Below, piece by piece: positions 25,875-34,756 of a stretch of 64,000 nt of DNA (positions are counted from its first letter, which is position 1; the number at the start of each line of letters is the position of its first letter). The DNA lies in the NCBI GenBank assembly GCA_963840665.1, contig CAWIZO010000008.1, forward strand, positions 682,001 through 746,000, read 5' to 3'. The position numbers and the translations under genes are program-made. The notes under the pieces are model-generated. The model was not told where the DNA came from. It did no database searches and was given only the letters and a program-made list of their open reading frames with translations. This DNA comes from DATFTE01 sp963840665 (lineage in GTDB: Bacteria > Acidobacteriota > Terriglobia > Terriglobales > Acidobacteriaceae).

Positions 25875-26240
25875 ATGCCCCCGACCTTCGCCAACGGAAA
25901 AATCTGCTATATCGAACTTCCCGCAACCGACATCGCCCGCTCATCCAACTTCTACAAACAAGTTTTCGGATGGAACATCCGCACTCGCGGCGATGGCAGC
26001 GTTGCCTTCGACGACGCTGTCGGCGAAGTCAGCGGCACGTGGGTCAAGGGACGTCCGCCTAGCGACAAGCCCGGCATGCTCTTCTACGTGATGGTGGATA
26101 GCGTTGCCGACACGATGAGAGCGGTTGAGGCTGCTGGAGGGAAAATTGTTCAGCCGATCGGGGCCGATGCTCCTGAGATCACCGCCCGCTTCACCGATCC
26201 CGCAGGTAATGTGATCGGCCTTTACCAGCAACCGGCCTAA
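25875..26240 (+). CDS. VOC (glyoxalase/bleomycin-resistance fold) protein
   Basis: A 121-aa single-unit VOC protein: CYIELPATDIARSSNFYKQV opens the first beta-alpha-beta module, and TARFTDPAGNVIGLYQQ closes the second with the conserved D-P-x-G-N. Such proteins act as dimeric metal-dependent lyases or isomerases, or bind small molecules; no substrate can be inferred. ATG 25875 follows the terminator. Its stop overlaps that of the convergent nuclease-like gene. Confidence 0.85.
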   Translation: MPPTFANGKICYIELPATDIARSSNFYKQVFGWNIRTRGDGSVAFDDAVGEVSGTWVKGRPPSDKPGMLFYVMVDSVADTMRAVEAAGGKIVQPIGADAPEITARFTDPAGNVIGLYQQPA

Positions 26241-26794
26241 GCCTCAAGCGTGGCGTCAGGATCGAGAAAGACGTTGAGTTCATGTTCGGGCGCAAGAATG
26301 CCTTCGGGCAGAGTGCCGCGATTGTACTCGGCCATGCGGTTTTTCCACTTCAGGAAGTCAGTGAGACTCTGCGGCTCGATGCGAATCTCTACGCGGCGCA
26401 AGCTCGCTAGCAGCAAATTCATCTCGTAACGGAATCCGGTTTGCGAACGCAGATCGCGGGCCGACGCTTTCCTCAATTCGACTTTGCGATTGTGCGCTTC
26501 CAGGAGGCCCCAGCCTTCCGGCAGCTCTTCTTCTCTTAGCAACCCCTTTGGAACCAGGTAATACCGCTCGCAACCGACGCCAACTTTAGGCTTCTGGCGG
26601 AAAGGCTTCTCCCGATCGGCAAGAAAATCCGCGCGAGAGATCTTGCACTCGACCAGCACGGAGTGGCAGGCGCGCTTCCATCCGATGGCGTCAGGCATCT
26701 CGCCGCTCGAGCAGGCCTGCTCCGACAGGATCACCCCGCAGCGATAAGAACGCAGCCAGCGCACCGCCATGGCAACTAGTTGGGCATGAGTCAT
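26237..26794 (-). CDS. PD-(D/E)XK nuclease-fold hypothetical protein
   Basis: A 185-aa protein with a likely PD-(D/E)XK core: PDAIGW followed after a strand by SVLVECKISRADF, supplying the Asp and the E-x-K pair, then a basic helix (DREKPFRQ). The second half is helical and charged. MmcB-type DNA repair nucleases look similar, but a specific assignment is not possible. It ends with a four-base overlap with the VOC gene. The next 210 nt upstream hold only a small ggcgatttatcgcc hairpin. Confidence 0.65.
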   Translation of the reverse strand: MTHAQLVAMAVRWLRSYRCGVILSEQACSSGEMPDAIGWKRACHSVLVECKISRADFLADREKPFRQKPKVGVGCERYYLVPKGLLREEELPEGWGLLEAHNRKVELRKASARDLRSQTGFRYEMNLLLASLRRVEIRIEPQSLTDFLKWKNRMAEYNRGTLPEGILAPEHELNVFLDPDATLEA

Positions 26795-27004
26795 GAAGGG
26801 AAGATATCGCGAGATGTGGCGCGAACGGAAGTGGCGTAGGGGTTTCGGAACCTGGCTTGGGTCAACGAGCGTAAATGGCGATTTATCGCCAACTCACAAA
26901 GCTTTCCTCGATATGGAACTAAAAAGGAGTTGCACCCGAGCTGTAGAAGTCGTCACTGAGCCATTGTGACGAGGCTGCCGACAAGATTGCTGGCTAAGGC
27001 TGCC

Positions 27005-27526
27005 CTAGTCTTTCGACCACGGCGGGGTTACGCCTGTCATGCGCGCATAAGCGACCAGCTGACCCATGTGCTCGTTGCAGTGAATGATCAGGCGAAGATA
27101 GACGGCGTCGGCCGTGCTGCTTCGCGTCAGAAACTCAACCTTTCTCTCCAGCTCTTTGGGAGTTTCCTTGGCCCGTGCGTCGCGCGCGGCATCTAACGAA
27201 CGCTTCAGCCATGAGATCACGTCGGCCTTGGCAGTCACTGTTTTCTCAAATCCCGGTTTGATCTCAGTTGGCATTGTCAGTTTTCCGACAACGCTCAGAT
27301 AGTAGAAATTGGCGGTGACGATGTGCATGTACACTTCACTCGTAGAGCGCACGCCGGGCGCTGGCCGCCACGCGAACTTATCGGTGGGCGTGGCCTCCGC
27401 CAAGGCCAGCAGTTGACTGGTTACATGCTTAAACTCGCCATCGTAGCCCTGTCCAATTCCCTCTGGAATGGTCTGGGCAATTGCTGGTGAAATGAGACAC
27501 ACCAGTAACAGCAACAATTTCCCCAT
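27005..27526 (-). CDS. Exported DinB-family protein
   Basis: A 173-aa four-helix DinB/YfiT-fold protein carrying an unusual signal peptide (GKLLLLLVCLISPAIAQ). ATG 27526 has GAGGAGC upstream. Three metal-ligand His candidates are seen: VYMHIVTANFYYLS, IIHCNEHMGQLVAYAR. These proteins use mycothiol, bacillithiol or unknown thiols in Gram-positives; in Acidobacteria they are often exported and uncharacterised. Confidence 0.8.
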   Translation of the reverse strand: MGKLLLLLVCLISPAIAQTIPEGIGQGYDGEFKHVTSQLLALAEATPTDKFAWRPAPGVRSTSEVYMHIVTANFYYLSVVGKLTMPTEIKPGFEKTVTAKADVISWLKRSLDAARDARAKETPKELERKVEFLTRSSTADAVYLRLIIHCNEHMGQLVAYARMTGVTPPWSKD

Positions 27527-27597
27527 ACAAGCTCCTCGCTGCATGCAGCCTCGAATTGTACTTGAATGACCGAGCCAAATAGAACGGTGCATGCACG

Positions 27598-28077
27598 CTA
27601 CGTCCTTGTAGTCGCGGCTCGGTTCCGAAGGGGGCGACGGGCCTTTTTCTTGGCGACTGACTGCGGGCGATGCGATTCGCGAAGTTCAGCCATAAAGTCT
27701 GCCCTTCGCTTCGGTCCTCCCTCTTTCAGCAACAGAGGCAGGCCCCTCAGCCCCGATCCCGGCACGTGCTTTTGCCCCCATACACTCATCTCCATAAGGA
27801 GAGGAAGCAAGTCGATGCCTTTTTCCGTAAGACTGTAAATGGCTTTCTGCTTATGGCTGGGATCATGAGACTTGACGATGATCCCTTGCTTGACGAGCCT
27901 TTGCAGACGATCGGCCAAAATATTCGACGCAATCCTTTCCTGAGAGTCGGTAAGGAGCTCGCGAAAATGCCTTCGGTTCATGAACATGATGTCGCGGATG
28001 ACGAGCAGACTCCACTGATCGCCAAACATTTCCACCATTCGGTTCATAACGCATTCTGACCTGTGATCTTTGCGCAC
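27598..28077 (-). CDS. HxlR-family transcriptional regulator
   Basis: A winged-helix regulator of 159 aa. The core is RMVEMFGDQWSLLVIRDIMF, then FRELLTDSQERIASNILADR and the wing YSLTEKGIDLLPLLMEM. The frame is open to 28335, but GTG 28077 is chosen: it follows GGAGG by four bases, matches the usual HxlR length and leaves a perfect palindrome (28121-28149) outside the gene. The family's usual N-terminal redox-sensing Cys is kept (SECVMNRM, Cys near residue 9). The C-terminal 45 residues are Arg/Lys-rich. Autoregulation through the upstream palindromes is inferred. Confidence 0.85.
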   Translation of the reverse strand: MRKDHRSECVMNRMVEMFGDQWSLLVIRDIMFMNRRHFRELLTDSQERIASNILADRLQRLVKQGIIVKSHDPSHKQKAIYSLTEKGIDLLPLLMEMSVWGQKHVPGSGLRGLPLLLKEGGPKRRADFMAELRESHRPQSVAKKKARRPLRNRAATTRT

Positions 28078-28120
28078 GCTGCCTCCACTGCGGCGGGGTG
28101 GTCTTTGCACCGATGATTGT

Positions 28121-28149
28121 ACAACTGGTTGCAAGTGAGAACCAGTTGT
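28121..28149. promoter_or_regulatory. Candidate HxlR operator 1
   Basis: Perfect 10-bp inverted repeat ACAACTGGTT (28121-28130) - N9 - AACCAGTTGT (28140-28149), 44 bp upstream of the HxlR start. Operator 2 has the same half-sites and spacing. Confidence 0.7.
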
Positions 28150-28295
28150 GTTTGCGGCCTGGCGTCGTACGGGGCTTCCCGCCAACTTCTTCCTTTTCAG
28201 AGGCGGTCGCAGGCAGGTTCCAGAGGGGCATCGGCTTTCTCGCCGGCAATTTTCCAGCCGACTGACATCAAGGAAAAGCCACGCAGTTGTTACAT

Positions 28296-28324
28296 ACAAC
28301 CGGTTGCATAACGCAACCAGTATA
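28296..28324. promoter_or_regulatory. Candidate HxlR operator 2
   Basis: ACAACCGGTT (28296-28305) - N9 - AACCAGTATA (28315-28324): same left half-site with one change, same 9-nt spacer, and the first seven bases of the right half. The 28150-28603 stretch has no gene that I can support. Confidence 0.6.
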
Positions 28325-28603
28325 TTCTTTCTCATAGAAGCGCGGCGGCCAAAGTCCGGTTTTTTGTAGATGTGTGTCCGGCTTTACGCAGTCAAGTTTG
28401 TGAACGGACGTTATTGCAGATCACGCTTTTGCGGAATCGCGTTATACGGCAGTGGGTTATCCCCGCGTTCCCTGACGCCGTAACCGAGGCCGAGAATGGG
28501 CGATGTACGACACAGTTGATGGCACCTGAAATGCTTTTGGACACGCGGACGCGTTAATAGCACGCGCGCTCAAACCCAAGCACCTCTTCTAAGGAGTTCC
28601 AGC

Positions 28604-29743
28604 ATGACCACTCATTTCGAATCAAACTCAGGGCGAGGTATGGATCGACTGCTCTGGAAAGTAGTAAGCGTCGTACTTCTTGCATGTGGTTTCGCAAGCG
28701 CTCAAACCATCACCTCATTTAGTGCTCCGGGCGCGGGCACAGGCGCAGGCCAGGGCACTGGAGGCTTTGGCATCAACCCGCAGGGGACTATCGTGGGATC
28801 CTACCTTGACGACGGCAACGTGTTTCACGGCTACGAGTGCGTTTCGGGCTGTGGATCCACCGACACCTTCAGCACATTTAACGCTCCGGGCGCAGGCACA
28901 GCCGCCAACCAGGGCACGATCACTTTCAGCATCAACCAGTTCGGAGTGCTTGCAGGTTACTACGTTGACGCAAATACTGTGGCTCACGGCTTCGTGACTA
29001 CAGCTCCGTTTGACACCTTCGTCAGTTTGAGCGACCCCGACGCCGGGCTAGGAGCCGGGCAAGGCACTTTCGCGGGCAACATCAACCTGAGAGGGGAAGT
29101 CGCCGGATACTACATCGACGCAAGTAATGTATCCCACGGCTTCGTCACCGCTCCGCCTTACCGCACCTTCACCTCATTCGATCCCACAGGCTCCGTATTT
29201 ACGCTTACCTCAATTGCAAGCGGCCTCAACCTGGAGGGAGCGGCCACAGGAACTTACTTTGACGCGAGCGGCGTACTTCATGCCTACGTACGCGCTGCCA
29301 ACGGCACCATCACCGAATACAATGTCAAGGGCGCGGGAACGGCGTCAGGCCAAGGAACCTCACCCTCAAGCATCAACGACCTGGGAGAGACCACGGGAAA
29401 CTACATCGACTCGAACGGCGTGAATCACGGGTACGCGCGCCGACGCTTCGGTGCCATCTCCACATTCAGCGTTACGGACGGGGGCACAGGCTCCGGCCAA
29501 GGCACCATCCCTGAGGGCATCGATCTGTTGGGGAACATCACCGGACAATCCATTGACTCGAACGGCGTGAATCACGGCTTCGTGCGCGACCCGTTCGGCA
29601 ACATCACCATCTTCGACGCTCCGGGAGCGGGAACGGCCTCTGGCCAGGGTACGATTCCTGTGACCCCTAACGAATTAGGGGTGATCACTGGACAATATAT
29701 TGACAACAACAATGTGCACTTCGGCTTCATCCGGACTCCATAA
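28604..29743 (+). CDS. HAF-type extracellular repeat protein
   Basis: A 379-aa exported protein with a signal peptide ending FASAQ (about residue 34) and seven repeats of about 46-50 residues. Each repeat reads roughly F-x-APGAGT-x-x-GQGT ... IN-x-x-G-x-x-G-x-Y-x-D-x-N-x-V-x-HGF. Repeats 1, 2 and 7 are closest; repeat 4 has lost the GQGT block. This is the HAF repeat family common in acidobacterial and proteobacterial secretomes, of unknown function. AAGGAG precedes ATG 28604, and a terminator follows. Confidence 0.85.
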   Translation: MTTHFESNSGRGMDRLLWKVVSVVLLACGFASAQTITSFSAPGAGTGAGQGTGGFGINPQGTIVGSYLDDGNVFHGYECVSGCGSTDTFSTFNAPGAGTAANQGTITFSINQFGVLAGYYVDANTVAHGFVTTAPFDTFVSLSDPDAGLGAGQGTFAGNINLRGEVAGYYIDASNVSHGFVTAPPYRTFTSFDPTGSVFTLTSIASGLNLEGAATGTYFDASGVLHAYVRAANGTITEYNVKGAGTASGQGTSPSSINDLGETTGNYIDSNGVNHGYARRRFGAISTFSVTDGGTGSGQGTIPEGIDLLGNITGQSIDSNGVNHGFVRDPFGNITIFDAPGAGTASGQGTIPVTPNELGVITGQYIDNNNVHFGFIRTP

Positions 29744-29790
29744 GGCCGCTTTGGGAGAACGGGCATCACCTGGCTCTTGATTCAAAACTT

Positions 29791-29821
29791 CAGCCGCCGG
29801 TTCAACCCGGCGGCTTTTCTT
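29791..29821 (+). terminator. Intrinsic terminator after the HAF gene
   Basis: AGCCGCCGG, loop, CCGGCGGCT followed by TTTTCTT. Confidence 0.85.
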
Positions 29822-29845
29822 GATTCGTAAGCATCACGAGCGCGC

Positions 29846-31327
29846 CTAGCGCACCAAGCGTAAGCTCGGCACCGCCATCGCCTTCACCATCACTGGACGC
29901 CGGTAGATCAACTCCAGCAGATGCCTCGCTGCCGCCACTTGCTCTGCCATACGATCTCGCGGCGAGTAGCCCTTGGCGGCCACCAGCAGAAGTCCATCTT
30001 GTTCACGAATTTCTAGACTTGTAATGCGTCCATCGCGCTCGCCATCGAAAGCATCGGCGAGACGCAGAATGCTCGCCAACCGCAAAACGGTCTTTCGCTC
30101 CACAACCGTCAGCCCCGTCAGCGATTTCTGCCCCGATCGCGGCAACGCTCCGCGATGGTAGCGCGCGACTGAAGCCACCAGACGCAGATCGTGCTCCGTC
30201 CAACCGAGCGGTGCCGCCATGCGCGACACCAATCGAAATGTGCTCTTGTGATGACCCTTCTCGCGCTTTGAACGTCCCACATCATGCAGCAAGGCCGCCA
30301 ACCGCAGGATGTCACGCTCGTCCTGCTGACGCGGGTTCGCCCCGGGATTTTTCCCCGGCAGCCCGTCATACAACTGCAGAGCCAGGTGCGAGATATGATC
30401 CGCGTGCTTGAAATCGGGATCGAGAATCGATCCCCACAAGCGCAGACGGCTCAGTGCAGCGGTAGAAATCTCTTCCCCTTGCGGAAGCTCCGCGCGCCAT
30501 GCGCCCCACAGCGCAGTCTTTCCCACCATCTTCTCGTGATATTTGGCAATCCTCCGGCTGCGCTCTTCCAGTACCAGACTGTGCCAGCGCGTGCGCGCCT
30601 CGGCATCAGGAAACGCATGAATGCGCACCGCCGTTGCCCACAGCACGTCGAGGTCGTGAACTTCTCCCAACTGATCCTGCAAATCTTTCAGATCGTCTTT
30701 CCACGCCACATGCTGTTGCGGAAGGAAATTTTCGACAATGTAACGAAAGCGTTTCAGCCCGATGCGCAGGCTGTGAAACGCAACCTGCGAACGGTTGCGG
30801 AGCGCTTTGCGGTGCAGGTCGTGCGCCGCCATCCATTTTTCGAGGGCAAGATGCTTGAAGATCGCGCTTCCCTGCCGGAACTTCGCGGCCCGACGCGGTA
30901 ATGAGCGTCCCCAGCGCGCCCATTGTTTGCGATCGAATTCTTTCAACGCCTGGGCCGCGTCCACCTTGAGCTGCATCTCGCGGCTCGAGAGATAGGCGAG
31001 AATCGCTTGCCCCGTTGGATCGTCCGCGCCCTGCAACTTCCGCACCCACTCCTCCATCACCTGCACATCGCGGAGTTCGCCCAGGCTGGAAAACAACTTC
31101 TTGCCAGCCTTCTTCATAGCCTTCCAGGCGGGGTCGGGGTCCATGGCGATGAGGCCGTCGGCCATCGAGCGGCAACGACGCAGCGCCACCCGGAGATCGT
31201 GAACCGGATCGGCCGCAAAGTTAGCCGACGCGTGGTCGCACTCCTCGAGCACGCGTTGCATCCACGCGGCGAGTCCGGCGGGTGGATCGGGCCGTTTAGC
31301 GACAGCGGCGGAAGCGGCAGAGGACAA
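29846..31327 (-). CDS. CHAD domain fused to an HD (PPX C-terminal-like) domain
   Basis: A 493-aa protein. Residues about 20-260 form a CHAD helical domain, with conserved histidines (DPVHDLRVALRRCRSM, FHSLRIGLKRFRYIVENF, LGEVHDLDVLW) that in other proteins bind polyphosphate. Residues about 290-490 match the HD-type C-terminal half of exopolyphosphatase PPX/GppA (LAALLHDVGRSKREKGHHK, VARYHRGALP, RLASILRLADAFD). The PPX catalytic N-terminal domain is missing. The fusion suggests a polyphosphate-binding protein acting with a separate kinase or phosphatase, or an HD phosphohydrolase on polyphosphate; both are inferences. Divergent from the HEAT-PilZ gene. Confidence 0.8.
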   Translation of the reverse strand: MSSAASAAVAKRPDPPAGLAAWMQRVLEECDHASANFAADPVHDLRVALRRCRSMADGLIAMDPDPAWKAMKKAGKKLFSSLGELRDVQVMEEWVRKLQGADDPTGQAILAYLSSREMQLKVDAAQALKEFDRKQWARWGRSLPRRAAKFRQGSAIFKHLALEKWMAAHDLHRKALRNRSQVAFHSLRIGLKRFRYIVENFLPQQHVAWKDDLKDLQDQLGEVHDLDVLWATAVRIHAFPDAEARTRWHSLVLEERSRRIAKYHEKMVGKTALWGAWRAELPQGEEISTAALSRLRLWGSILDPDFKHADHISHLALQLYDGLPGKNPGANPRQQDERDILRLAALLHDVGRSKREKGHHKSTFRLVSRMAAPLGWTEHDLRLVASVARYHRGALPRSGQKSLTGLTVVERKTVLRLASILRLADAFDGERDGRITSLEIREQDGLLLVAAKGYSPRDRMAEQVAAARHLLELIYRRPVMVKAMAVPSLRLVR

Positions 31328-31528
31328 AGCACGTCCCTCAGAATCTGGTATTGGGACACCATTCTCGCCGCAAAGTGTGATTTACGCCAGTATTTTGCTC
31401 GCGCCCCCTGCTCGACCTGCACCGAAGTCGCAATGCTTCCGAAGTTGGTCTTATTACCTCCGTAATGTGCGCTAACTTACCTTTCGCATTACGCTTACGG
31501 CGTAGCCAGAATTGTGTAGGAGCGGCAT

Positions 31529-34252
31529 ATTCTTACTACTGACACCAACAAAGAGAGCCGGAGTTCCTCAGCTCGGGCCTTCGTCCATAGCCTGAACATC
31601 CTGGTGAAATATGTTCGCCTTTACGGCTTCGAACATAAGCGCACCGAGGGACAGTTCGAGAGCACTTGGGCCGAACTGCAGAATGGCCTTCCCAAAGGCC
31701 AGGACGGCAGTTTCCTGCTGGGCGTCTCGGGGAACAGGTTGCTGCTCGATGGCGTTGCGCTCGAAACCGGGCAAGCCGAACGCAGCTTTGCGCAGCTTCT
31801 GACTACGGCGGGTCTCGCCAGCATTCATTTCTCCAATAAGGTTACGATCGACGAGTTCGCGCGCCTGGTGCGCGCTTTCGCCGTGGGCGGCTCGAAAGCC
31901 ACCGACGTGGTTAAGCAGATCAAGGATACGTTCGGTGACAACAAGCAGGCCAGCATCCGCATTAATGAAGTGAAGTTCGTGGCCGCCGATCCCTCGACCA
32001 ACGACGTCACCGTCGCCGCACAGATCGCGGCCCAGACCCTGGGACCAGAATTCAAGCAGTGGCTGAATGATCCTCAGAAACTTCTGCAGTTGATCGCCGC
32101 AGCCGAAGGCGCCCACAGCGGCGGTGGCGGAGGCGAAGGTGGCGCTCCAATAGGCAGTGTCCCCACTATCAAGATGAGCGGTGGCGGCGGTGGCGGCGGA
32201 ACAGGAACTGGAACGGGAACTGGCGGAGGCGGTGGCGCCTGGAGCGGCGGTGTGGTTCCGCTGCAGGAAGAGGAAGTGATTCAAGCCATCCGGCTGCTGA
32301 CCAAGTTCGGCGAAGTCGGCAGCGCCGATCCCAATGTGAAGCCCGAGCTTCTGCAAAAAGAGCTCGGCAGCGTCGACCCCAACACCAAGCTGAACCTGCA
32401 GCAACTGCTCGAAAGCCTGGCGTCGAACGTCTCGAACGAACAGACCGACACTCCGCTGCTGATGAAGGCGGCCGAGCATATGGCCATCCGCTTCGCCCTG
32501 GAGCGTTTCCAGAAGGGCGAAGTCAAGGTCAACGCCGTGCACCAGATGATGGAGCACATGAGCCGGCAGATGGACACGTTGCGCCAGATTTTGAAGATCC
32601 AGGAAGAGAAGATGGGCAAGGCCGGAATTCTGGTCGAGTCCCATGCCGACATTCTGGATCGCATGTTCTGGGCGGAAGTTCCTGAGGCGGGCAAGAAGAG
32701 CGTGCTGATGTCGAACGAAGCGCCCTGTGTTCCCGCGCGTAACGTTCGCCAGTTCGTCGAACTTCTGCTGGAGCGCGGCGATAAGGAAGCCGCCTCGGCG
32801 ATTCTCAAAAATTATTTTGGATGTCTCGATCTCAAAGACGCGGAACCGCGCAAGAAAACGGCCATCGGACTGAGCCAACTCGCCGACCTGTTTGCCGCCG
32901 CCGGCGGCGAAGTCATGGGACTCACCGTCCGCAAGGTGGGCGACGCTTTAGCCAAGGAATCGGATCCCGAGCTGCAAAGCTTGTTGGGTGCGGCCTTCGT
33001 TCGTCTCAGCACCGAAGCCAGCAACCGCAAACAATTCACGGCTCTCAGTGAAGTCTGTGCAGCCATGGACGTCGTGGCCAAGCAGCGTCCGGTGCTGGCG
33101 CAGGAGTTGCGTCCGCGCATCGGCGTGGAAAACCGCCTGCCGGAATTCATTGAAGAAGCGCTGCGATTGCCCGAAGTTCCGCAAGACTTGATGCAGGTGC
33201 TCAAGCGCACCTCGCAAGCGTCAGTCGATCATCTGTCCGACCGCTTCTTCCGCTGCATGCGCCGCGAAGAGTGCGACCGCATGGTGGAAGTCGTGCAGCA
33301 ACTCGGAACCCCCGGGCAGCAACAGCTTCGCGACATGCTGCGTACCGGCCAACCGCGGCAGGCTGCATCCGCCGTCGGCTTAATGAGCCGACTCGATGTG
33401 CCATCTTTGCTCGAATTGCTTCCGGCCCGCTTGCCGGAGTGGAATCGTTTCTACCACGATGTCGTGGTGCGACAGATCGCTTATGGCGCTGCGCACGATC
33501 GCGGGCGTTCGTTGCTCGAGCTTCTGGAAATCCTGGACCCCCTGGTGTTACCGCAGGCAATCGATGAGATCGGTATGAGCGGAGACCGCACCGCGGTGCC
33601 GCCGCTCATCGTGATCGCCGAAGCCGGCGAGACACACGGACGCTCGCCGCTTCTGCAAGTCAAAGCCGTCGAATCGCTGGGCCGTTTGCGCGAAGCCGAG
33701 GCGGTTCCGGTACTGCGCAACCTGCTCGAAGCCAGGAAAATGTGGAAGTGGTCGAACCATCGTGAACTGCGCATCGCAGCCGCACAGGCACTGGCCAAAA
33801 TCGATCCGCGGTACGGCAGCCAGGTGCTCACCGATAGCGGCCTCGAGCCGGGAGAGCTGGCTATCGCCGCTCTCGACGCGGCTCCAGCATGCCCGTGGGT
33901 GCGCCAGCGCCGTTACGAACGCATCGTGTTGCGCAAAACTCTTTCCGCCACCATCAGCAGTTCGTGGGGCAAATCAAGCCTGATGATCCGCGAGCTCAGC
34001 CTCGGCGGCGGCATGGGCACGAAAGAGGACAATCTCCGCGTTGGCTCAGAAGCCAACATCGATATCTCGACCGGCGTGCGCCATATCCGCGCGCAGGTTC
34101 TGCTGCGCCGCGCCCGCGTGAACGAAGTAGGATTTGAAATCGTCAACACCGACCTTGAGAGCCGTTACCGCCTGCGCCGCGTGCTGGTGGAATCGGTAGA
34201 CCGCGCTCCTGAAATCAAGAATGAGGATTGGGACGGCAAGCGGAAGGCGTAA
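31529..34252 (+). CDS. HEAT-repeat protein with C-terminal PilZ-like domain, probable ATT start
   Basis: About 907 aa. The best conventional start (GTG 31604) lies inside an obvious helix: the in-frame sequence ARAFVHSLNILVKYVRLYGF crosses it. The frame opens after TAG 31517, contains no ATG/GTG/TTG before 31604, and has ATT 31529 six bases after TAGGAG, so I place the start there. The first 170 residues form a helical domain, then a Gly-rich linker (about 195-240 with GGGGGG and GTGTGTG runs). A long helical region of HEAT-like repeats follows (about 420-800, e.g. VKAVESLGRLREAEAVPVLR). The C-terminal PilZ-like domain has RRYERI and ELSLGGG, a c-di-GMP-type motif with Glu for the usual Asp/Asn. 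Function unknown; a signalling scaffold is inferred. Confidence 0.75.
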   Translation: MLTTDTNKESRSSSARAFVHSLNILVKYVRLYGFEHKRTEGQFESTWAELQNGLPKGQDGSFLLGVSGNRLLLDGVALETGQAERSFAQLLTTAGLASIHFSNKVTIDEFARLVRAFAVGGSKATDVVKQIKDTFGDNKQASIRINEVKFVAADPSTNDVTVAAQIAAQTLGPEFKQWLNDPQKLLQLIAAAEGAHSGGGGGEGGAPIGSVPTIKMSGGGGGGGTGTGTGTGGGGGAWSGGVVPLQEEEVIQAIRLLTKFGEVGSADPNVKPELLQKELGSVDPNTKLNLQQLLESLASNVSNEQTDTPLLMKAAEHMAIRFALERFQKGEVKVNAVHQMMEHMSRQMDTLRQILKIQEEKMGKAGILVESHADILDRMFWAEVPEAGKKSVLMSNEAPCVPARNVRQFVELLLERGDKEAASAILKNYFGCLDLKDAEPRKKTAIGLSQLADLFAAAGGEVMGLTVRKVGDALAKESDPELQSLLGAAFVRLSTEASNRKQFTALSEVCAAMDVVAKQRPVLAQELRPRIGVENRLPEFIEEALRLPEVPQDLMQVLKRTSQASVDHLSDRFFRCMRREECDRMVEVVQQLGTPGQQQLRDMLRTGQPRQAASAVGLMSRLDVPSLLELLPARLPEWNRFYHDVVVRQIAYGAAHDRGRSLLELLEILDPLVLPQAIDEIGMSGDRTAVPPLIVIAEAGETHGRSPLLQVKAVESLGRLREAEAVPVLRNLLEARKMWKWSNHRELRIAAAQALAKIDPRYGSQVLTDSGLEPGELAIAALDAAPACPWVRQRRYERIVLRKTLSATISSSWGKSSLMIRELSLGGGMGTKEDNLRVGSEANIDISTGVRHIRAQVLLRRARVNEVGFEIVNTDLESRYRLRRVLVESVDRAPEIKNEDWDGKRKA

Positions 34253-34258
34253 GAGCCT

Positions 34259-34287
34259 AGTCGTTGGGTCGTTGGTCGTTGGTCGTC
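34259..34287. repeat. Heptamer array (GGTCGTT type), copy 3
   Basis: AGTCGTT, an extra G, then GGTCGTT, GGTCGTT, GGTCGTC. Confidence 0.7.
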
Positions 34288-34304
34288 AGGAAACCCTGAA
34301 GCGC

Positions 34305-34333
34305 AAAAAAAAGACGCAGCCTGAGCTGCGTCT
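34305..34333 (-). terminator. Intrinsic terminator after atpE
   Basis: On the minus strand AGACGCAGC, loop, GCTGCGTCT followed by eight T. The stem is identical to that after pdaD. Confidence 0.9.
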
Positions 34334-34352
34334 CTATCGAAAACCTAAATTC

Positions 34353-34667
34353 TTACGCCACTTTTACGAAGATAATTACCAGCGTGAACAGTACCAGGGA
34401 CTCGATGAAGGCCAGTCCCAGAATCAGCGCCAGCTGAATGCCGGGGCGGGCTGCGGGATTCCGCGCCATACCTTCACACGCCGACGCCGCGACTTTCGAC
34501 TGTCCCAACGCAGCCAACGCGACCGCCAATGCCATCGCGAAACCGGAAGTGATGGCAACCCAGTTCGTACCCGTGTGAGCCGCCGCTTCGCCTGTCTGCG
34601 CGAATGCCGGCATGGCTACCGTCAGGCAGACCATGAGCATTAACACCAACATAACAACTTTCCGCAT
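34353..34667 (-). CDS. atpE: ATP synthase F0 subunit c
   Basis: Proton-translocating ring subunit, 104 aa. It has a cleavable-looking N-terminal signal (RKVVMLVLMLMVCLTVAMPAFAQ), an acidobacterial trait. The first hairpin helix is Gly/Ala-rich and the second carries the ion-binding Glu89 in GLAFIESLVLF; the polar loop is RNPAARP. It is last in atpZ-atpI-atpB-atpE, separated from atpB by 164 nt holding an inverted heptamer hairpin, and closed by a strong terminator. The F1 genes and subunit b are not in the window. Confidence 0.93.
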   Translation of the reverse strand: MRKVVMLVLMLMVCLTVAMPAFAQTGEAAAHTGTNWVAITSGFAMALAVALAALGQSKVAASACEGMARNPAARPGIQLALILGLAFIESLVLFTLVIIFVKVA

Positions 34668-34756
34668 ATTGCACTCTCCTAATGAATTGCCGCCAGTGGG
34701 TGGTTGACGTCATCCTCGTGCAGACGCCCTCACGCTGAACGGAACCAACTGCCAGG

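Noticed and set aside
31568..32878. A 436-codon open frame antisense to the HEAT-PilZ gene
   Set aside because: It reads the complement of a well-formed coding sequence with high-GC third positions; no motif and no ribosome site.
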